DNA from: Domibacillus mangrovi | Lineage (GTDB): Bacteria > Bacillota > Bacilli > Bacillales > Domibacillaceae | Direction of reading: 5' to 3' | NCBI RefSeq assembly: GCF_001906925.1 | Contig: NZ_MRWQ01000010.1 | Span: forward strand, 62,001-126,000 | DNA length: 64,000 nucleotides | Part shown: piece by piece, positions 54,657-63,784 of the stretch | Layout: each line of letters begins with the position of its first letter | Numbering within the stretch: position 1 is the stretch's first letter | Notes under the pieces: model-generated | What the model was told of the DNA's origin: nothing | The model's input: the letters and a program-made list of their open reading frames with translations, nothing else | The model's database searches: none | Position numbers and translations under genes: made by a program

Positions 54657-54785
54657 GTTCACAAGATGTGAATCATGCAGACGTTGTCACAGGACGTGAC
54701 GATCTTAGTCTGCGTTTCCCGCGATCCCCCTATCTTTTCTTTTCGAAGTCTTCATGCAAGTTCTTACTGCCCGATGCGGGATAAA
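54629..54785 (+). ncRNA. Dispersed structured-RNA-like repeat, copy 2 (internally deleted)
   Basis: It shares the 5' block AAGTGAAAATTCATTCAGTG, the GCAGAC/GTCTGC and GTCACAGGACGTGAC hairpins and the 3' end GCGGGATAAA with the other copies, but lacks about 120 bp of the middle, including the CCGCGTCCTGCGG and AACCAATCGGGC hairpins. Its first 28 bp encode the end of the Dph6-like protein. Because the core is gone, this copy is probably inactive. Confidence 0.6.
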
Positions 54786-54811
54786 GCTTCATGATTTTAC
54801 TGAGCAAATAA

Positions 54812-54852
54812 TAAACAAGGAACGTGCTGGCTTCAGCACGTTCCTTGTTTAT
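54812..54852. terminator. Terminator overlapping the helicase stop codon
   Basis: A perfect 17-bp inverted repeat, AAACAAGGAACGTGCTG and CAGCACGTTCCTTGTTT, with a 4-nt loop. The helicase stop codon lies within its right arm on the minus strand. It can also end transcription from the Dph6-like gene. Confidence 0.85.
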
Positions 54853-55991
54853 TTTGCAGGGACTGCTTTCCCTTTATAAAATTCATATTTCTCAATTTCA
54901 ACGCCGATTTGTCTAGCGATTTTCTTTAGTTCTTTTTCCTGAAACTCACTCGTAATCAAGGTAATGATCGTTCCGTCTCCCCCCGCGCGTCCAGTTCGTC
55001 CAGAACGGTGAGTATATTCACGCGAATTGTGCGGCGCTTCAAAATGCAAAACATGTGTCAGTCCCTTAACATCGAGACCGCGAGCCGCGACATCTGTCGC
55101 AAATAATAAGGGTGCTTTACCATTTCGGAATTCGCGAATCGCTTTAACACGCTCTTCTTTTCTAAGCTCACTGTGCAGCACACCATTTTTCACACCTTTA
55201 TACGCAAGTTTTTCCGACATCACATTGACGTCTGTAATGTCTTTAATGAATGCAAGCATCCGCTCCGGCTCAAACGTACGCATTACTTTTTCAATCATTT
55301 GCTGTTTTTCTTTCCACTCACATATGAAATACAAATGGCGAACATTTCCTTCTTCCGGTAAGCTTTCTTTTGAAATTTTCACCATTTCTGGATCATTCAT
55401 AACTTCTTTCGCTTTTTCCTCTGCCGACGCTGGCAATGTTGCAGAGAACAGAGCAAGCTGACGGTCTTTCAGCGATGCTTTAATAATGGATTGAACGGGC
55501 TCGATCAGCGCAGTTGTGAAAAGTTCATCTCCCTCATCTAATACAATAAGTTTAACTTCATGCATTTTGAGTTTTTTCATTTGAATGAGTTCAAGTAATC
55601 GCCCCGGTGTCCCGCATATAATATGAGGCGGTTTTTTTAATCGGTCAGTCTGACGCTTAATGTTTGCCCCGCCGATCATACCGGCTGACGTAATTACTCC
55701 CCCACCAAATGTGCGGATTTCCTCTTGAATTTGCATGATCAGTTCTCTTGATGACGCCATAACGATCGCCTGAACTTGATTTCGTTTCGGATCAATTTTG
55801 TTCAGCATCGGCAATACATACGCAAGTGTCTTTCCTGTCCCTGTAGGGGACTTCGCGATCACATCGCGTCCTTCAAGCAATAATGGAATCGTTTCTTCCT
55901 GCACTGGCATTGGCTGCTTAAACTCCGCTTTTTGCCACGCTTCCTGCAAAAAAGGCTGTAATAATGATAAAAATGTTGGTTGATTTGACAT
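54849..55991 (-). CDS. DEAD-box RNA helicase (YfmL-like)
   Basis: The product has 380 residues and all DEAD-box motifs: Q motif region (FKQPMPVQEETIPLLL), motif I SPTGTGKT, motif II as DEGD (not DEAD), SAT, and HRSGRTGRAG. Length and N-terminus fit B. subtilis YfmL, a helicase implicated in ribosome assembly and cold growth, which is also encoded beside the YfmM ABC-F gene. The ATG at 55991 follows GAAGGAG; an in-frame ATG 14 codons upstream lacks one. Two structured repeats flank the gene. Confidence 0.88.
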   Translation of the reverse strand: MSNQPTFLSLLQPFLQEAWQKAEFKQPMPVQEETIPLLLEGRDVIAKSPTGTGKTLAYVLPMLNKIDPKRNQVQAIVMASSRELIMQIQEEIRTFGGGVITSAGMIGGANIKRQTDRLKKPPHIICGTPGRLLELIQMKKLKMHEVKLIVLDEGDELFTTALIEPVQSIIKASLKDRQLALFSATLPASAEEKAKEVMNDPEMVKISKESLPEEGNVRHLYFICEWKEKQQMIEKVMRTFEPERMLAFIKDITDVNVMSEKLAYKGVKNGVLHSELRKEERVKAIREFRNGKAPLLFATDVAARGLDVKGLTHVLHFEAPHNSREYTHRSGRTGRAGGDGTIITLITSEFQEKELKKIARQIGVEIEKYEFYKGKAVPAK

Positions 55992-56131
55992 AAAGGCTCC
56001 TTCTCGTTTTTGTTCATTATCCATTGTTTTCACATGTTTAACAATAACAAATTAAGACTATGATAAAGAACAAACTGTCGATTCCATTCCGCTTGAAGAT
56101 TTGAATATCCAGCAGTTCAATGAAAAAAACA

Positions 56132-56410
56132 AAGTGAAACTTCATTCAGTGGGGGTTTAGGTTCACAGGGTGTGAATCATGCAGACGTTGTCACAGGACG
56201 TGACGACCTTAGTCTGCGTTCCGCTATCCCCCACTGAATTAAACAGGAACTCAAGTAAAGAGCACCGCGTCCTGCGGCAATACGTGAGTGACCGGTTTCA
56301 GCCGGCCCGAACCAATCGGGCTTTTACGGGCTGTTAATTCCCCGCTTATCCTTCTTTTCTTTTCGAAGTCTTGAAGCGGGGGGTCTTACTGCCCGTTAAT
56401 GCGGGATAAA
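56132..56410 (+). ncRNA. Dispersed structured-RNA-like repeat, copy 3 (full length)
   Basis: The most complete copy, 279 bp. It runs from AAGTGAAACTTCATTCAG to GCGGGATAAA. Outer stems: TTCAGTGGGGG with CCCCCACTGAA, and TACGGGCTGTTA with a downstream ACTGCCCGTTA; inner hairpins: TTCACAGGGTGTGAA, GCAGAC...GTCTGC, GTCACAGGACGTGAC, CCGCGTCCTGCGG, CCGGTTTCAGCCGG, CCGAACCAATCGG, CCCCGCTT...AAGCGGGG. No frame of note. It lies in the 480-bp gap between the helicase and glycosylase genes. Confidence 0.65.
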
Positions 56411-56516
56411 TACTATACGAAAAATTCATCGTCGAGTGAACAGAAATTTCTTCGATAAAAGTCCGCCACGCGCTGCCTTTTATTGTAATCTCTATGTCCT
56501 TTCTATTTATCCCCTT
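56411..56516. other. Short spacer after repeat copy 3
   Basis: Nothing identifiable. It separates the repeat from the 3' end of the DNA glycosylase gene. Confidence 0.4.
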
Positions 56517-57137
56517 TCATCGTGATACATACATATTCCCCGTCACCCAAAACCGCCACGGATAGTTTTTCGCTTCTCCACTGTTCGGAATCCCGATACG
56601 GGGACCTGACGATATATTATCCGGTGCAAATCCCGGTGCAATGTAAATCGGCGGTTCATCAAAACGCCTGCCGTAGTCATTCATATTGATACCAAGTGCT
56701 TTCGTCAGCTTTCCCGGCCCGCTCGTCAAGTTTTTCATCGTCTTTTCGCCCCGTCGTTCAAACATAAGGTCAAGCCCATCATAAGGCTCTACGGCACGTA
56801 TCAGCACCACTTCCGGCGTATCGACTGCTCCGCTTACAACATTCACTAAGCAATGCGTATGCATTAAATACGTATATACATGACCAGCTTCTCTGAACAT
56901 CACTTCCGTTCGCTTCGTCCGTCTATTATTAAAACTATGCGCCGCTTTGTCAAGCGGACCACGGTACGCTTCTGTTTCAACAATAAAACCAGATGCGGCT
57001 CCCTCATCCATTTCTTTCACAAGCAGACAGCCGAGTAAGTTCCGTGCCAATGTAAGCGTCGGTTGTTCAAAAAAAGCATTGCCTACTGGCTTATATTTGT
57101 TCATTTTACTCGGTAATTCCCCATTTATCTGTTTCAT
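56517..57137 (-). CDS. DNA-3-methyladenine glycosylase (AAG/Mpg family)
   Basis: It removes alkylated purines from DNA to start base-excision repair. The 206-residue product has the AAG fold markers FFEQPTLTLARNLLGCLLV, the catalytic Glu region VETEAYRGPLDKAAHSF, YLMHTHCLVNVVSG and GPGKLTKALGI. It corresponds to B. subtilis YxlJ. AGAGGTGA precedes the ATG. Monocistronic and divergent from the next gene. Confidence 0.92.
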   Translation of the reverse strand: MKQINGELPSKMNKYKPVGNAFFEQPTLTLARNLLGCLLVKEMDEGAASGFIVETEAYRGPLDKAAHSFNNRRTKRTEVMFREAGHVYTYLMHTHCLVNVVSGAVDTPEVVLIRAVEPYDGLDLMFERRGEKTMKNLTSGPGKLTKALGINMNDYGRRFDEPPIYIAPGFAPDNISSGPRIGIPNSGEAKNYPWRFWVTGNMYVSR

Positions 57138-57281
57138 TCGACGTCACCTCTCTTTTTCATTTTACCTTTTTCACAATCGATTAATCCGCCTCCCCCCGTA
57201 TTTTTCAGCATTTTACTGTTACAATTTTCCGGTTTAGGGTAAAGTAATAAAAAGCATAGATTTCAATCGGAGGTTTTTTGT

Positions 57282-57611
57282 ATGGAATGGATCGGCTGGA
57301 TCAGTCTTGCAATTGTGATAGGTGCACTTATTTATTTCGGCATTTCATCATTTTCAACATTCAAATCAATGAAGCCAAAAATCGAGCAGTTAAAAGCGGC
57401 ACAAACACGTATTCAAACCGAAACAGAGAAAATTAAGTCTGAAACAGATGATTTAAAAGTTCATCAGGAGCACCTTATGGCTGATGTGGATCATGCAAAG
57501 CAGGCGGTTGCATTGACCATAAATGAAACGAAACAAATTCCTGAAAATGCGAAATTCCTCGCAAAAACAGCTGTTGATTCAACAAAAAATAAAAAAACGG
57601 TGAACGCTTGA
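57282..57611 (+). CDS. Small membrane-anchored coiled-coil protein (DUF948-like)
   Basis: The product has 109 residues: one N-terminal membrane helix (about 5-25, WISLAIVIGALIYFGISSF) and then a helical, Lys/Glu-rich cytoplasmic part with heptad character (KPKIEQLKAAQTRIQTETEKIKS... split here for length). It resembles DUF948-type proteins such as YtxG or YoxC but is short. No known activity. CGGAGG precedes the ATG; a terminator follows. Confidence 0.65.
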   Translation: MEWIGWISLAIVIGALIYFGISSFSTFKSMKPKIEQLKAAQTRIQTETEKIKSETDDLKVHQEHLMADVDHAKQAVALTINETKQIPENAKFLAKTAVDSTKNKKTVNA

Positions 57612-57626
57612 TATAATCGGAACGAT

Positions 57627-57665
57627 GGAGCATCTGAAGCTGATCAGATGCTCCTAATTTTTTTT
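57627..57665 (+). terminator. Terminator of the coiled-coil protein gene
   Basis: GGAGCATCTGA pairs with TCAGATGCTCC over a 6-nt loop and is followed by a long T-rich run. Confidence 0.9.
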
Positions 57666-57727
57666 ACAAAGAAATTATTTTCGTTATAATGAATATCGTT
57701 ACGCTTTAAAAATGAAAGGATGTCTTG

Positions 57728-59193
57728 ATGGATTATTTACTGATTGTCTCCATTGTCATTTATATGGCATTGATGTTACTGATTGGATGGCTGGCCTATA
57801 AAAAAACGTCCAATTTAACAGATTACATGCTTGGAGGCCGGGGCTCGGTCCTGCAGTAACGGCATTGTCTGCCGGTGCATCTGATATGAGCAGCTGGCTA
57901 TTGATGGGACTGCCTGGTGCAATGTTTTTAACCGGGATTAGCTCAACCTGGATTGTATTTGGCTTAACCCTTGGTGCTTGGGCAAACTGGCTGTTTGTTG
58001 CTCCACGACTGCGCACCTATACCGAAATGGCGAATGACTCGATTACAATTCCCGGCTTTTTAGAAAACCGGTTTGATGATAGCTCTAAAATGCTTCGCCT
58101 TATTTCCGGGCTCGTTATTTTAATTTTCTTCACATTTTACGTTTCATCCGGTATGGTTTCCGGTGGTGTATTATTTCATACAACATTTGACATGGATTAT
58201 CATATCGGTTTATTTGTCGTCACAGGCATCGTTGTGGCGTATACATTATTTGGCGGCTTTTTAGCAGTCAGTTGGACAGATTTTGTTCAAGGTATCATTA
58301 TGGTAACAGCATTAATTCTTGTACCGATTGTCACATTGATTGAAATTGGTGGTCTTGGAACAGCTGTATCAGAAATACGATCCATTGATCCCAAATTACT
58401 CGACATTTTTCAAGGCCAAAGTGTTCTCGGCGTTGTTTCTCTGTTCGCATGGGGACTTGGCTATTTCGGTCAGCCGCACATTATCGTCCGGTTTATGGCG
58501 ATCACGTCTCGAAAAGAAATCAAAACAGCGCGCCGAATTGGCATGAGTTGGATGATTTTCTCTACAATCGGTGCATTATTTACTGGATTTCTCGGTATTG
58601 CCTACTACTCAATGAATGGATTAGTGCTTGAAAACAGTGAAACTATTTTTATCGCATTAGGTGATATTCTGTTCCATCCGATCATTACAGGCTTTTTGTT
58701 ATCGGCGCTTTTAGCTGCCGTCATGAGTACGATCTCATCGCAGCTTCTTGTCACATCCAGCTCAATGACAGAAGACTTGTATAAAACGTTTTTCCGCCGT
58801 GATGCTTCTGATAAAGAACTCATCTTTTTAGGCCGTCTCTCTGTGCTGATCATTTCTATCATCGGCCTTGCACTTGCCTGGGAGCAAAATGATACGATTT
58901 TAAAATTGGTCAGTTATGCATGGGCTGGCTTCGGAGCTGCATTTGGCCCAGCCATTTTACTGAGCTTATACTGGAAACGTATGACGAAATGGGGTGCGCT
59001 TGCTGGTATGGTAGCTGGTGCTGCAACGATTATTATTTGGTCGAATGTACTCGATTTATCTGACACACTGTATGAAATTATTCCTGGTTTTGCTGTGTCA
59101 CTACTTGCCATTGTCATTGTTAGTTTAATGACAAAACCAGCGAAAGAAACGACAGAACGATTTGACAAACTCACTGCACAAATGAAAGATTAA
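57728..59193 (+). pseudogene. putP: Sodium/proline symporter PutP with one frameshift
   Basis: The N-terminus (MDYLLIVSIVIYMALMLLIGW, ending TDYMLGGRG) is read from the ATG at 57728 with a GAAAGGA ribosome site. At about 57842 one base is missing in GGCCGGGGCTC; the first frame then hits a stop, while the second continues as LGPAVTALSAGASDMSSWLLMGLPGA through all remaining membrane segments to 59193. Together they make a full-length PutP (about 488 residues, 13 segments), which imports proline with sodium. The rest is free of damage, so the shift is either very recent or a sequencing error in a G-rich run. Confidence 0.88.
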
Positions 59194-59199
59194 TGTGGA

Positions 59200-59262
59200 A
59201 GCCTTTCTTTCGCGCTGTCAGTGAAATATAATAAACATACATGACTTCAACAAAGAAAGGCT
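59200..59262. promoter_or_regulatory. Inverted repeat bracketing the glnS promoter and covering its ribosome site
   Basis: AGCCTTTCTTT (59200-59210) is the exact complement of AAAGAAAGGCT (59252-59262). The right arm contains the glnS ribosome site GAAAGG; a TATAAT -10 lies between the arms at 59227-59232. A transcript from upstream would hide the ribosome site in a hairpin, whereas one starting at the internal promoter would not. Confidence 0.5.
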
Positions 59263-59271
59263 GATCTCAAT

Positions 59272-60921
59272 TTGGAACAATCATCCAACTTTATTAGAAC
59301 GATTATTAAACAAGATATGGACTCAAAACGGCACGATCACGTCATTACTCGCTTTCCACCGGAGCCAAACGGTTACCTTCATATCGGGCACGCAAAATCA
59401 ATCGTCATCAACTTCGGTCTCGCCGACGATTTTAACGGCAAAACGAATTTACGGTTTGATGATACAAACCCGCTGAAAGAAGACCAAGAATACGTTGATT
59501 CAATTAAAGAAGATGTATCGTGGCTCGGCTATGAATGGGACGAACTCCGCTTTGCATCGAATTATTTTGATGAAATGTATAAGCGTGCTGTCTTGCTTAT
59601 TCAAAAGGGACTTGCGTACGTCGACGATTTAACAGCGGACGAAATTCGCGAATACCGTGGCACATTGACAGAGCCAGGCAAAGAAAGCCCGCACCGCAGC
59701 CGCACAAAAGAAGAAAACCTTGATTTATTTGACAAGATGAAGAATGGTGAATTTGAGGACGGCAGCAAAGTGCTCCGTGCGAAAATCGATATGACGTCCC
59801 CAAATTTAAATTTGCGAGACCCAGTCCTGTACCGCGTATCCCATACATCTCATCATAATACAGGAGATGCGTGGTGTATTTATCCGATGTATGATTTCGC
59901 TCATCCGCTTGAAGACGCCATTGAAGGTGTGACACATTCCCTTTGTACAACTGAATTTGAAGATCACCGCCCTCTTTATGAGTGGGTTGTGCGTGAATGC
60001 GAAATGGACAATCAGCCACAGCAAATTGAATTTGGCCGGTTAAATATTACAAATACGGTTATGAGTAAGCGTAAGCTGAAGCAGCTTGTCGATGGCGAAT
60101 TTGTAGACGGTTGGGATGATCCCCGTCTGCCGACCATTTCTGGCATGCGCCGCCGTGGTTTTACAGCAGAAGCAATCCGTGAATTTGTGAAAGAAACAGG
60201 GGTTTCAAAAGGGTCAGGTACGGTTGACTCAGCGATGCTTGATCATTTCGTTCGGGAAGATTTGAAGCTGAAAGCGCCGCGCACGATGGGCGTGCTTCGT
60301 CCATTGAAACTTGTCATTACGAACTATCCGGAAGGACAAGTCGAATGGCTTGATGCAGAAGTGAATCCCGAAAACCCTGAGATGGGCATGCGAAAGATTC
60401 CTTTTTCCCGTGAAATTTATATTGAGCAGGAAGACTTTATGGAAGAGCCACCGAAGAAATACTTCCGCCTCTTCCCTGGCAATGAAGTTCGCTTGAAGCA
60501 TGCTTATTTTGTTAAATGTGAAAACGTCATTAAAGATGCAGATGGCCATGTAACAGAAATTCACTGCACATATGATCCAGAAACGAAAAGCGGATCCGGC
60601 TTCACCGGCCGTAAAGTGAAAGGCACGATTCACTGGGTAGATGCCTCGCATGCGCTGCCAGCTGAATTCCGTTTATATGAACCCCTCATTCTTGATGAAG
60701 AAATGGCTGAATCTGAAGACAAAACGTTCTTAGATCATGTCAATGCAAATTCGCTTAAAATGATCAGTGGCTTTATTGAACCAAATTTAGAGCACATTGA
60801 AGCACAGGAAAAGCTTCAATTTTTCCGTCACGGCTACTTTAATGTGGACCCGAAACATTCAGAGCCGGGTAAGCCCGTCTTTAACCGTATTGTTTCACTG
60901 AAAAGTTCATTTAAATTATGA
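59272..60921 (+). CDS. glnS: Glutaminyl-tRNA synthetase
   Basis: It charges tRNA-Gln with glutamine directly. The 549-residue product has the class I HIGH motif ([16 protein letters not shown], residues 37-40), the KMSKS-type loop [11 protein letters not shown] near residue 265 and the two beta-barrel anticodon domains of bacterial GlnRS. It lacks the YqeY extension found in some species. The start is a TTG at 59272. Most Bacilli make Gln-tRNA by the GluRS plus GatCAB route, so a glnS gene is noteworthy. No T-box is seen upstream. Confidence 0.94.
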   Translation: MEQSSNFIRTIIKQDMDSKRHDHVITRFPPEPNGYLHIGHAKSIVINFGLADDFNGKTNLRFDDTNPLKEDQEYVDSIKEDVSWLGYEWDELRFASNYFDEMYKRAVLLIQKGLAYVDDLTADEIREYRGTLTEPGKESPHRSRTKEENLDLFDKMKNGEFEDGSKVLRAKIDMTSPNLNLRDPVLYRVSHTSHHNTGDAWCIYPMYDFAHPLEDAIEGVTHSLCTTEFEDHRPLYEWVVRECEMDNQPQQIEFGRLNITNTVMSKRKLKQLVDGEFVDGWDDPRLPTISGMRRRGFTAEAIREFVKETGVSKGSGTVDSAMLDHFVREDLKLKAPRTMGVLRPLKLVITNYPEGQVEWLDAEVNPENPEMGMRKIPFSREIYIEQEDFMEEPPKKYFRLFPGNEVRLKHAYFVKCENVIKDADGHVTEIHCTYDPETKSGSGFTGRKVKGTIHWVDASHALPAEFRLYEPLILDEEMAESEDKTFLDHVNANSLKMISGFIEPNLEHIEAQEKLQFFRHGYFNVDPKHSEPGKPVFNRIVSLKSSFKL

Positions 60922-60922
60922 G

Positions 60923-60955
60923 AAAAAGGTTCCTGCCGACGCAGGAACCTTTTTT
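60923..60955. terminator. Bidirectional terminator between glnS and metE
   Basis: AAAGGTTCCTGC and GCAGGAACCTTT form a perfect 12-bp stem with a CGAC loop; A and T runs flank it. Confidence 0.92.
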
Positions 60956-60957
60956 CA

Positions 60958-63219
60958 TTAAACAGTGACTTTGATTTGTTCACGCACTTCTTTTGCTGCT
61001 TCGACCATCACCTGTAAAGCAGCGACTGTTTCTTCTTCTTTACGTGTCTTCAGCCCACAATCTGGATTGACCCAAAATTGCTTCGGATCAAGGACACGCA
61101 AAGCACGATGAATATTTTGAATTATTTCTTCTTTCATTGGTACCCGCGGACTGTGAATGTCATACACACCAAGCCCAATTTCTTTATCATAATGGTAGCT
61201 TTCAAATGCGCTAATCAACTCACCGTGGCTTCTTGACGTTTCAATTGAAATGACGTCCGCACCCATTGCAGAAATGCTGTCAATGATCTTTTCAAAATCA
61301 GAATAGCACATATGCGTGTGAATTTGCGTGTCTGGCTCCACCGTTGAGACAGATAACTTAAACGCCTTGACCGCATAATTAAGATACTCTTGCTCGTTTC
61401 TTTTTTTCAATGGAAGCCCTTCTCTGATCGCCGGTTCATCCACTTGAATCATGTAAATGCCTTGTTTTTCAAGTGCTTTCACTTCTTTCCGAAGAGCAAG
61501 CGCAATTTGATTCATTACCGTCGCTTTTGGTACATCTTCCCGGACAAATGACCAGTTGAAAATCGTCACCGGTCCTGTTAGCATTCCTTTTACAGGACGG
61601 CTTGTCAAAGACTGTGCATAGACGGTTTCTTTTACGGTCATCTCATGAATAAATTCAACATCTCCATAAATAACGGGCGGCTTCACACAACGTGATCCGT
61701 ACGACTGTACCCAGGCAAACTGTGTAAAATAAAATCCTTTCAGCTTTTCACCAAAAAATTCAACCATGTCCGTCCGTTCAAATTCACCATGAACGAGAAC
61801 ATCGAGATCCAGCTTTTCTTGAATATCAATCCACTTTTTCGTTTCCTGTTCGATAAACGACGCATAATCCGTTGCTGATAGTTCATTTTTACGCCATTGC
61901 TGACGTTTTTTCCTTACTTCCGTTGTTTGTGGGAAACTTCCAATCGTCGTTGTCGGTAATAAAGGCAGCTGGAACTTTTCACGCTGTAAAACTTGCCGTT
62001 CTGCAAATGGACGTGATCTGTCTCCTGCATCAAGTTCCGCTTGCTTTACTTCCTTTTGAACGTGGACACGATCTCTTCCTGGAATAACAGGTGCTACATA
62101 ATCCAGCAATTCTTTTTCACGAAGCGCTGATTGCAATAATTGAAGTTCATCTAGCTTTTCGTTTGCAAACGCGAGTCCCTCTTTTAAAAATTCAGGCATT
62201 TTCGTTTCCGATTCTGTCGTAACTGGCACGTGCAAGAGGCTGCATGATGGCTGTATGATTAGACGATCTTCACTCGTATAGGTTGTCATTGATTTTAGCA
62301 GCTCCCACTTTTCACGCACATCCGCTCTCCAAATATTTCGTCCGTTAATCACACCGGCAAAAAGAACTTTTTCTTCCGGAAACCCGTTTTCTTCAATGCT
62401 TGATGCATTTTCTCCGCGATCATGAACAAAATCAAGTCCGAACCCATCAACTGGCAATGACGTGACAAACGTGTAGTCATCGATTGAATCAAAATACGTC
62501 TGAATCAGAAGGCGACTCGTTCCTTTCGCTTTTGAAAGAGCTTCGTATACATGTGTAACAATTTCTTTTTCTTCTTCTGTCAGCGTAAATTGTAGCGATG
62601 GATCGTCAATTTGAATCCAATCAGCACCTGCTTCACTTAACTCACGAATGACCGTTTCATAATGCGGCAGCAACGCATAAACAGTGGATCCAAATTCTTC
62701 TGGCATATAGCCCTTTCCTAACTTCACAAATGTGAACGGGCTAATGACCACAGGCTTTCCTGTAATACCCGCTTCATTTTTTGCTTCTAAAAACAGGTCA
62801 AGCGGACGATTATGCACAAGCGATGGCGTGCATTTGTTTAATTCTGGAACGATATAGTGATAGTTTGTATTAAACCATTTGGTCATTTCCATAGCTACAG
62901 CTTGTTTTGACCCGCGTGCCATTTGAAAATATAGATCAAGCGATACACTGCCTCCATCGTATTCAAAACGTTCCGGCACAAGCCCAAACATCGCAGCTGT
63001 ATCAAGGATGTGATCATAAAGACTAAAGTCACCGACTGGAATCATGTCAATTCCTTTTTCTTTCTGCGTACGTAAATAGCCTAGGCGAAGTTCTTTCATT
63101 TCCTGCAAAAAATCCGTTTGTTTCGTTTCACCGGACCAATATTTTTCAATGGACCGTTTCCATTCTCTTTTTTCTCCAATGCGGGGGTATCCCGATATTG
63201 ACGTTAAATAACTGTTCAT
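60958..63219 (-). CDS. metE: Cobalamin-independent methionine synthase
   Basis: MetE transfers a methyl group from 5-methyltetrahydropteroyl-triglutamate to homocysteine without B12. The 753-residue product has both barrel domains; the zinc ligands of the C-terminal barrel are in HTHMCYSDF (His and Cys) and VNPDCGLKTR (Cys). The ATG at 63219 is chosen since AGGAG lies 8 nt before it; a GTG three codons upstream overlaps that site. Expression is controlled by tandem SAM-I and cobalamin riboswitches in the 550-bp leader: the enzyme is needed only when both SAM and cobalamin are low. Confidence 0.96.
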   Translation of the reverse strand: MNSYLTSISGYPRIGEKREWKRSIEKYWSGETKQTDFLQEMKELRLGYLRTQKEKGIDMIPVGDFSLYDHILDTAAMFGLVPERFEYDGGSVSLDLYFQMARGSKQAVAMEMTKWFNTNYHYIVPELNKCTPSLVHNRPLDLFLEAKNEAGITGKPVVISPFTFVKLGKGYMPEEFGSTVYALLPHYETVIRELSEAGADWIQIDDPSLQFTLTEEEKEIVTHVYEALSKAKGTSRLLIQTYFDSIDDYTFVTSLPVDGFGLDFVHDRGENASSIEENGFPEEKVLFAGVINGRNIWRADVREKWELLKSMTTYTSEDRLIIQPSCSLLHVPVTTESETKMPEFLKEGLAFANEKLDELQLLQSALREKELLDYVAPVIPGRDRVHVQKEVKQAELDAGDRSRPFAERQVLQREKFQLPLLPTTTIGSFPQTTEVRKKRQQWRKNELSATDYASFIEQETKKWIDIQEKLDLDVLVHGEFERTDMVEFFGEKLKGFYFTQFAWVQSYGSRCVKPPVIYGDVEFIHEMTVKETVYAQSLTSRPVKGMLTGPVTIFNWSFVREDVPKATVMNQIALALRKEVKALEKQGIYMIQVDEPAIREGLPLKKRNEQEYLNYAVKAFKLSVSTVEPDTQIHTHMCYSDFEKIIDSISAMGADVISIETSRSHGELISAFESYHYDKEIGLGVYDIHSPRVPMKEEIIQNIHRALRVLDPKQFWVNPDCGLKTRKEEETVAALQVMVEAAKEVREQIKVTV

Positions 63220-63266
63220 TTTCTTCACTCCTGTAAGATGATTTCCCTCAAATTATGGCGATTTCC

Positions 63267-63301
63267 ATAAAAAAGCTCTCTTTCTGTAACAGAAAGAGAG
63301 C
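63267..63301 (-). terminator. Terminator of the cobalamin riboswitch before metE
   Basis: On the minus strand GCTCTCTTTCT and AGAAAGAGAGC form a hairpin with a short loop followed by T7, shortly before metE. Confidence 0.88.
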
Positions 63302-63399
63302 AGAATATAAATCAACCGGGATTGAGATCATCATACACCCTGGCATTCATCATTTTCGACCACTCCTCTCTATAACGCGTAGAGCATAAAAAGTGCGTA

Positions 63400-63566
63400 C
63401 ATATGGCAGGTCTCCTGACTCTGGTTCAACGTTTTTCATTCCTTCCCATTTCAAATGAAACAGTGGTTTTATGAAAAACTCCCCATTACAGTGGCGCGAC
63501 CGTACCGGACTTTCACCGGACTTCCCTTTTAAGAAATGCTGAACTGCTGCATTTCACCATATGCTT
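63400..63566 (-). ncRNA. Cobalamin riboswitch (second of the metE tandem)
   Basis: On the minus strand the order is GGGAAGTCCGGTGAAAGTCC, the core GCGCCACTGTAATGGGGAG, a variable arm, then the B12 box GTCAGGAGACCTGCC at 63421-63407. It lies between the SAM-I terminator and the terminator nearest metE, so it is a separate switch with its own platform. Confidence 0.93.
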
Positions 63567-63576
63567 ATATTAAATT

Positions 63577-63608
63577 AAAAAAACTTCCTACTTGAAAACA
63601 GGAAGTTT
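63577..63608 (-). terminator. Terminator of the SAM-I riboswitch before metE
   Basis: On the minus strand AAACTTCCTG and AGGAAGTTT form a hairpin that is followed by a T7 run. It separates the two aptamers. Confidence 0.85.
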
Positions 63609-63615
63609 ATTTTAT

Positions 63616-63724
63616 CATAAACCTCTCATTTTCCAAAGCGATCATGCTTTGCTGGAATTAGCACCTTTCATTTCTGATGGTTGCCGGGCTTCATAGGGCC
63701 AGTCCCTCCGCCGCTCTTTATAAG
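63616..63724 (-). ncRNA. SAM-I riboswitch (first of the metE tandem)
   Basis: On the minus strand AAAGAGCGGCGGAGGGACTG, GGCCCTATGAAGCCCGGCAA, an AAAGGTGCTAATTCC core and a closing GAGAGGTTTAT are in S-box order. P1 forms from ATAAA with TTTAT. The P4 helix (CCAAAGCGATCATGCTTTG region) is unusually strong. Confidence 0.94.
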
Positions 63725-63754
63725 AGTATATATTCTTTTTTAACGATTACAAGG

Positions 63755-63783
63755 ATTCTATCATGCACTTTTTTTTGTGTCAA
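63755..63783 (-). promoter_or_regulatory. metE: SigA promoter of metE
   Basis: A perfect -35 TTGACA (63783-63778), 17-bp spacer and -10 TAGAAT (63760-63755) lie about 30 bp upstream of the SAM-I aptamer on the minus strand. One base beyond the -35 box is the 3' end of structured-repeat copy 4. Confidence 0.85.
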
Positions 63784-63784
63784 C

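Noticed and set aside
59194-59271. T-box leader for glnS
   Set aside because: Only 78 bp separate putP and glnS and no T-box motif is present.
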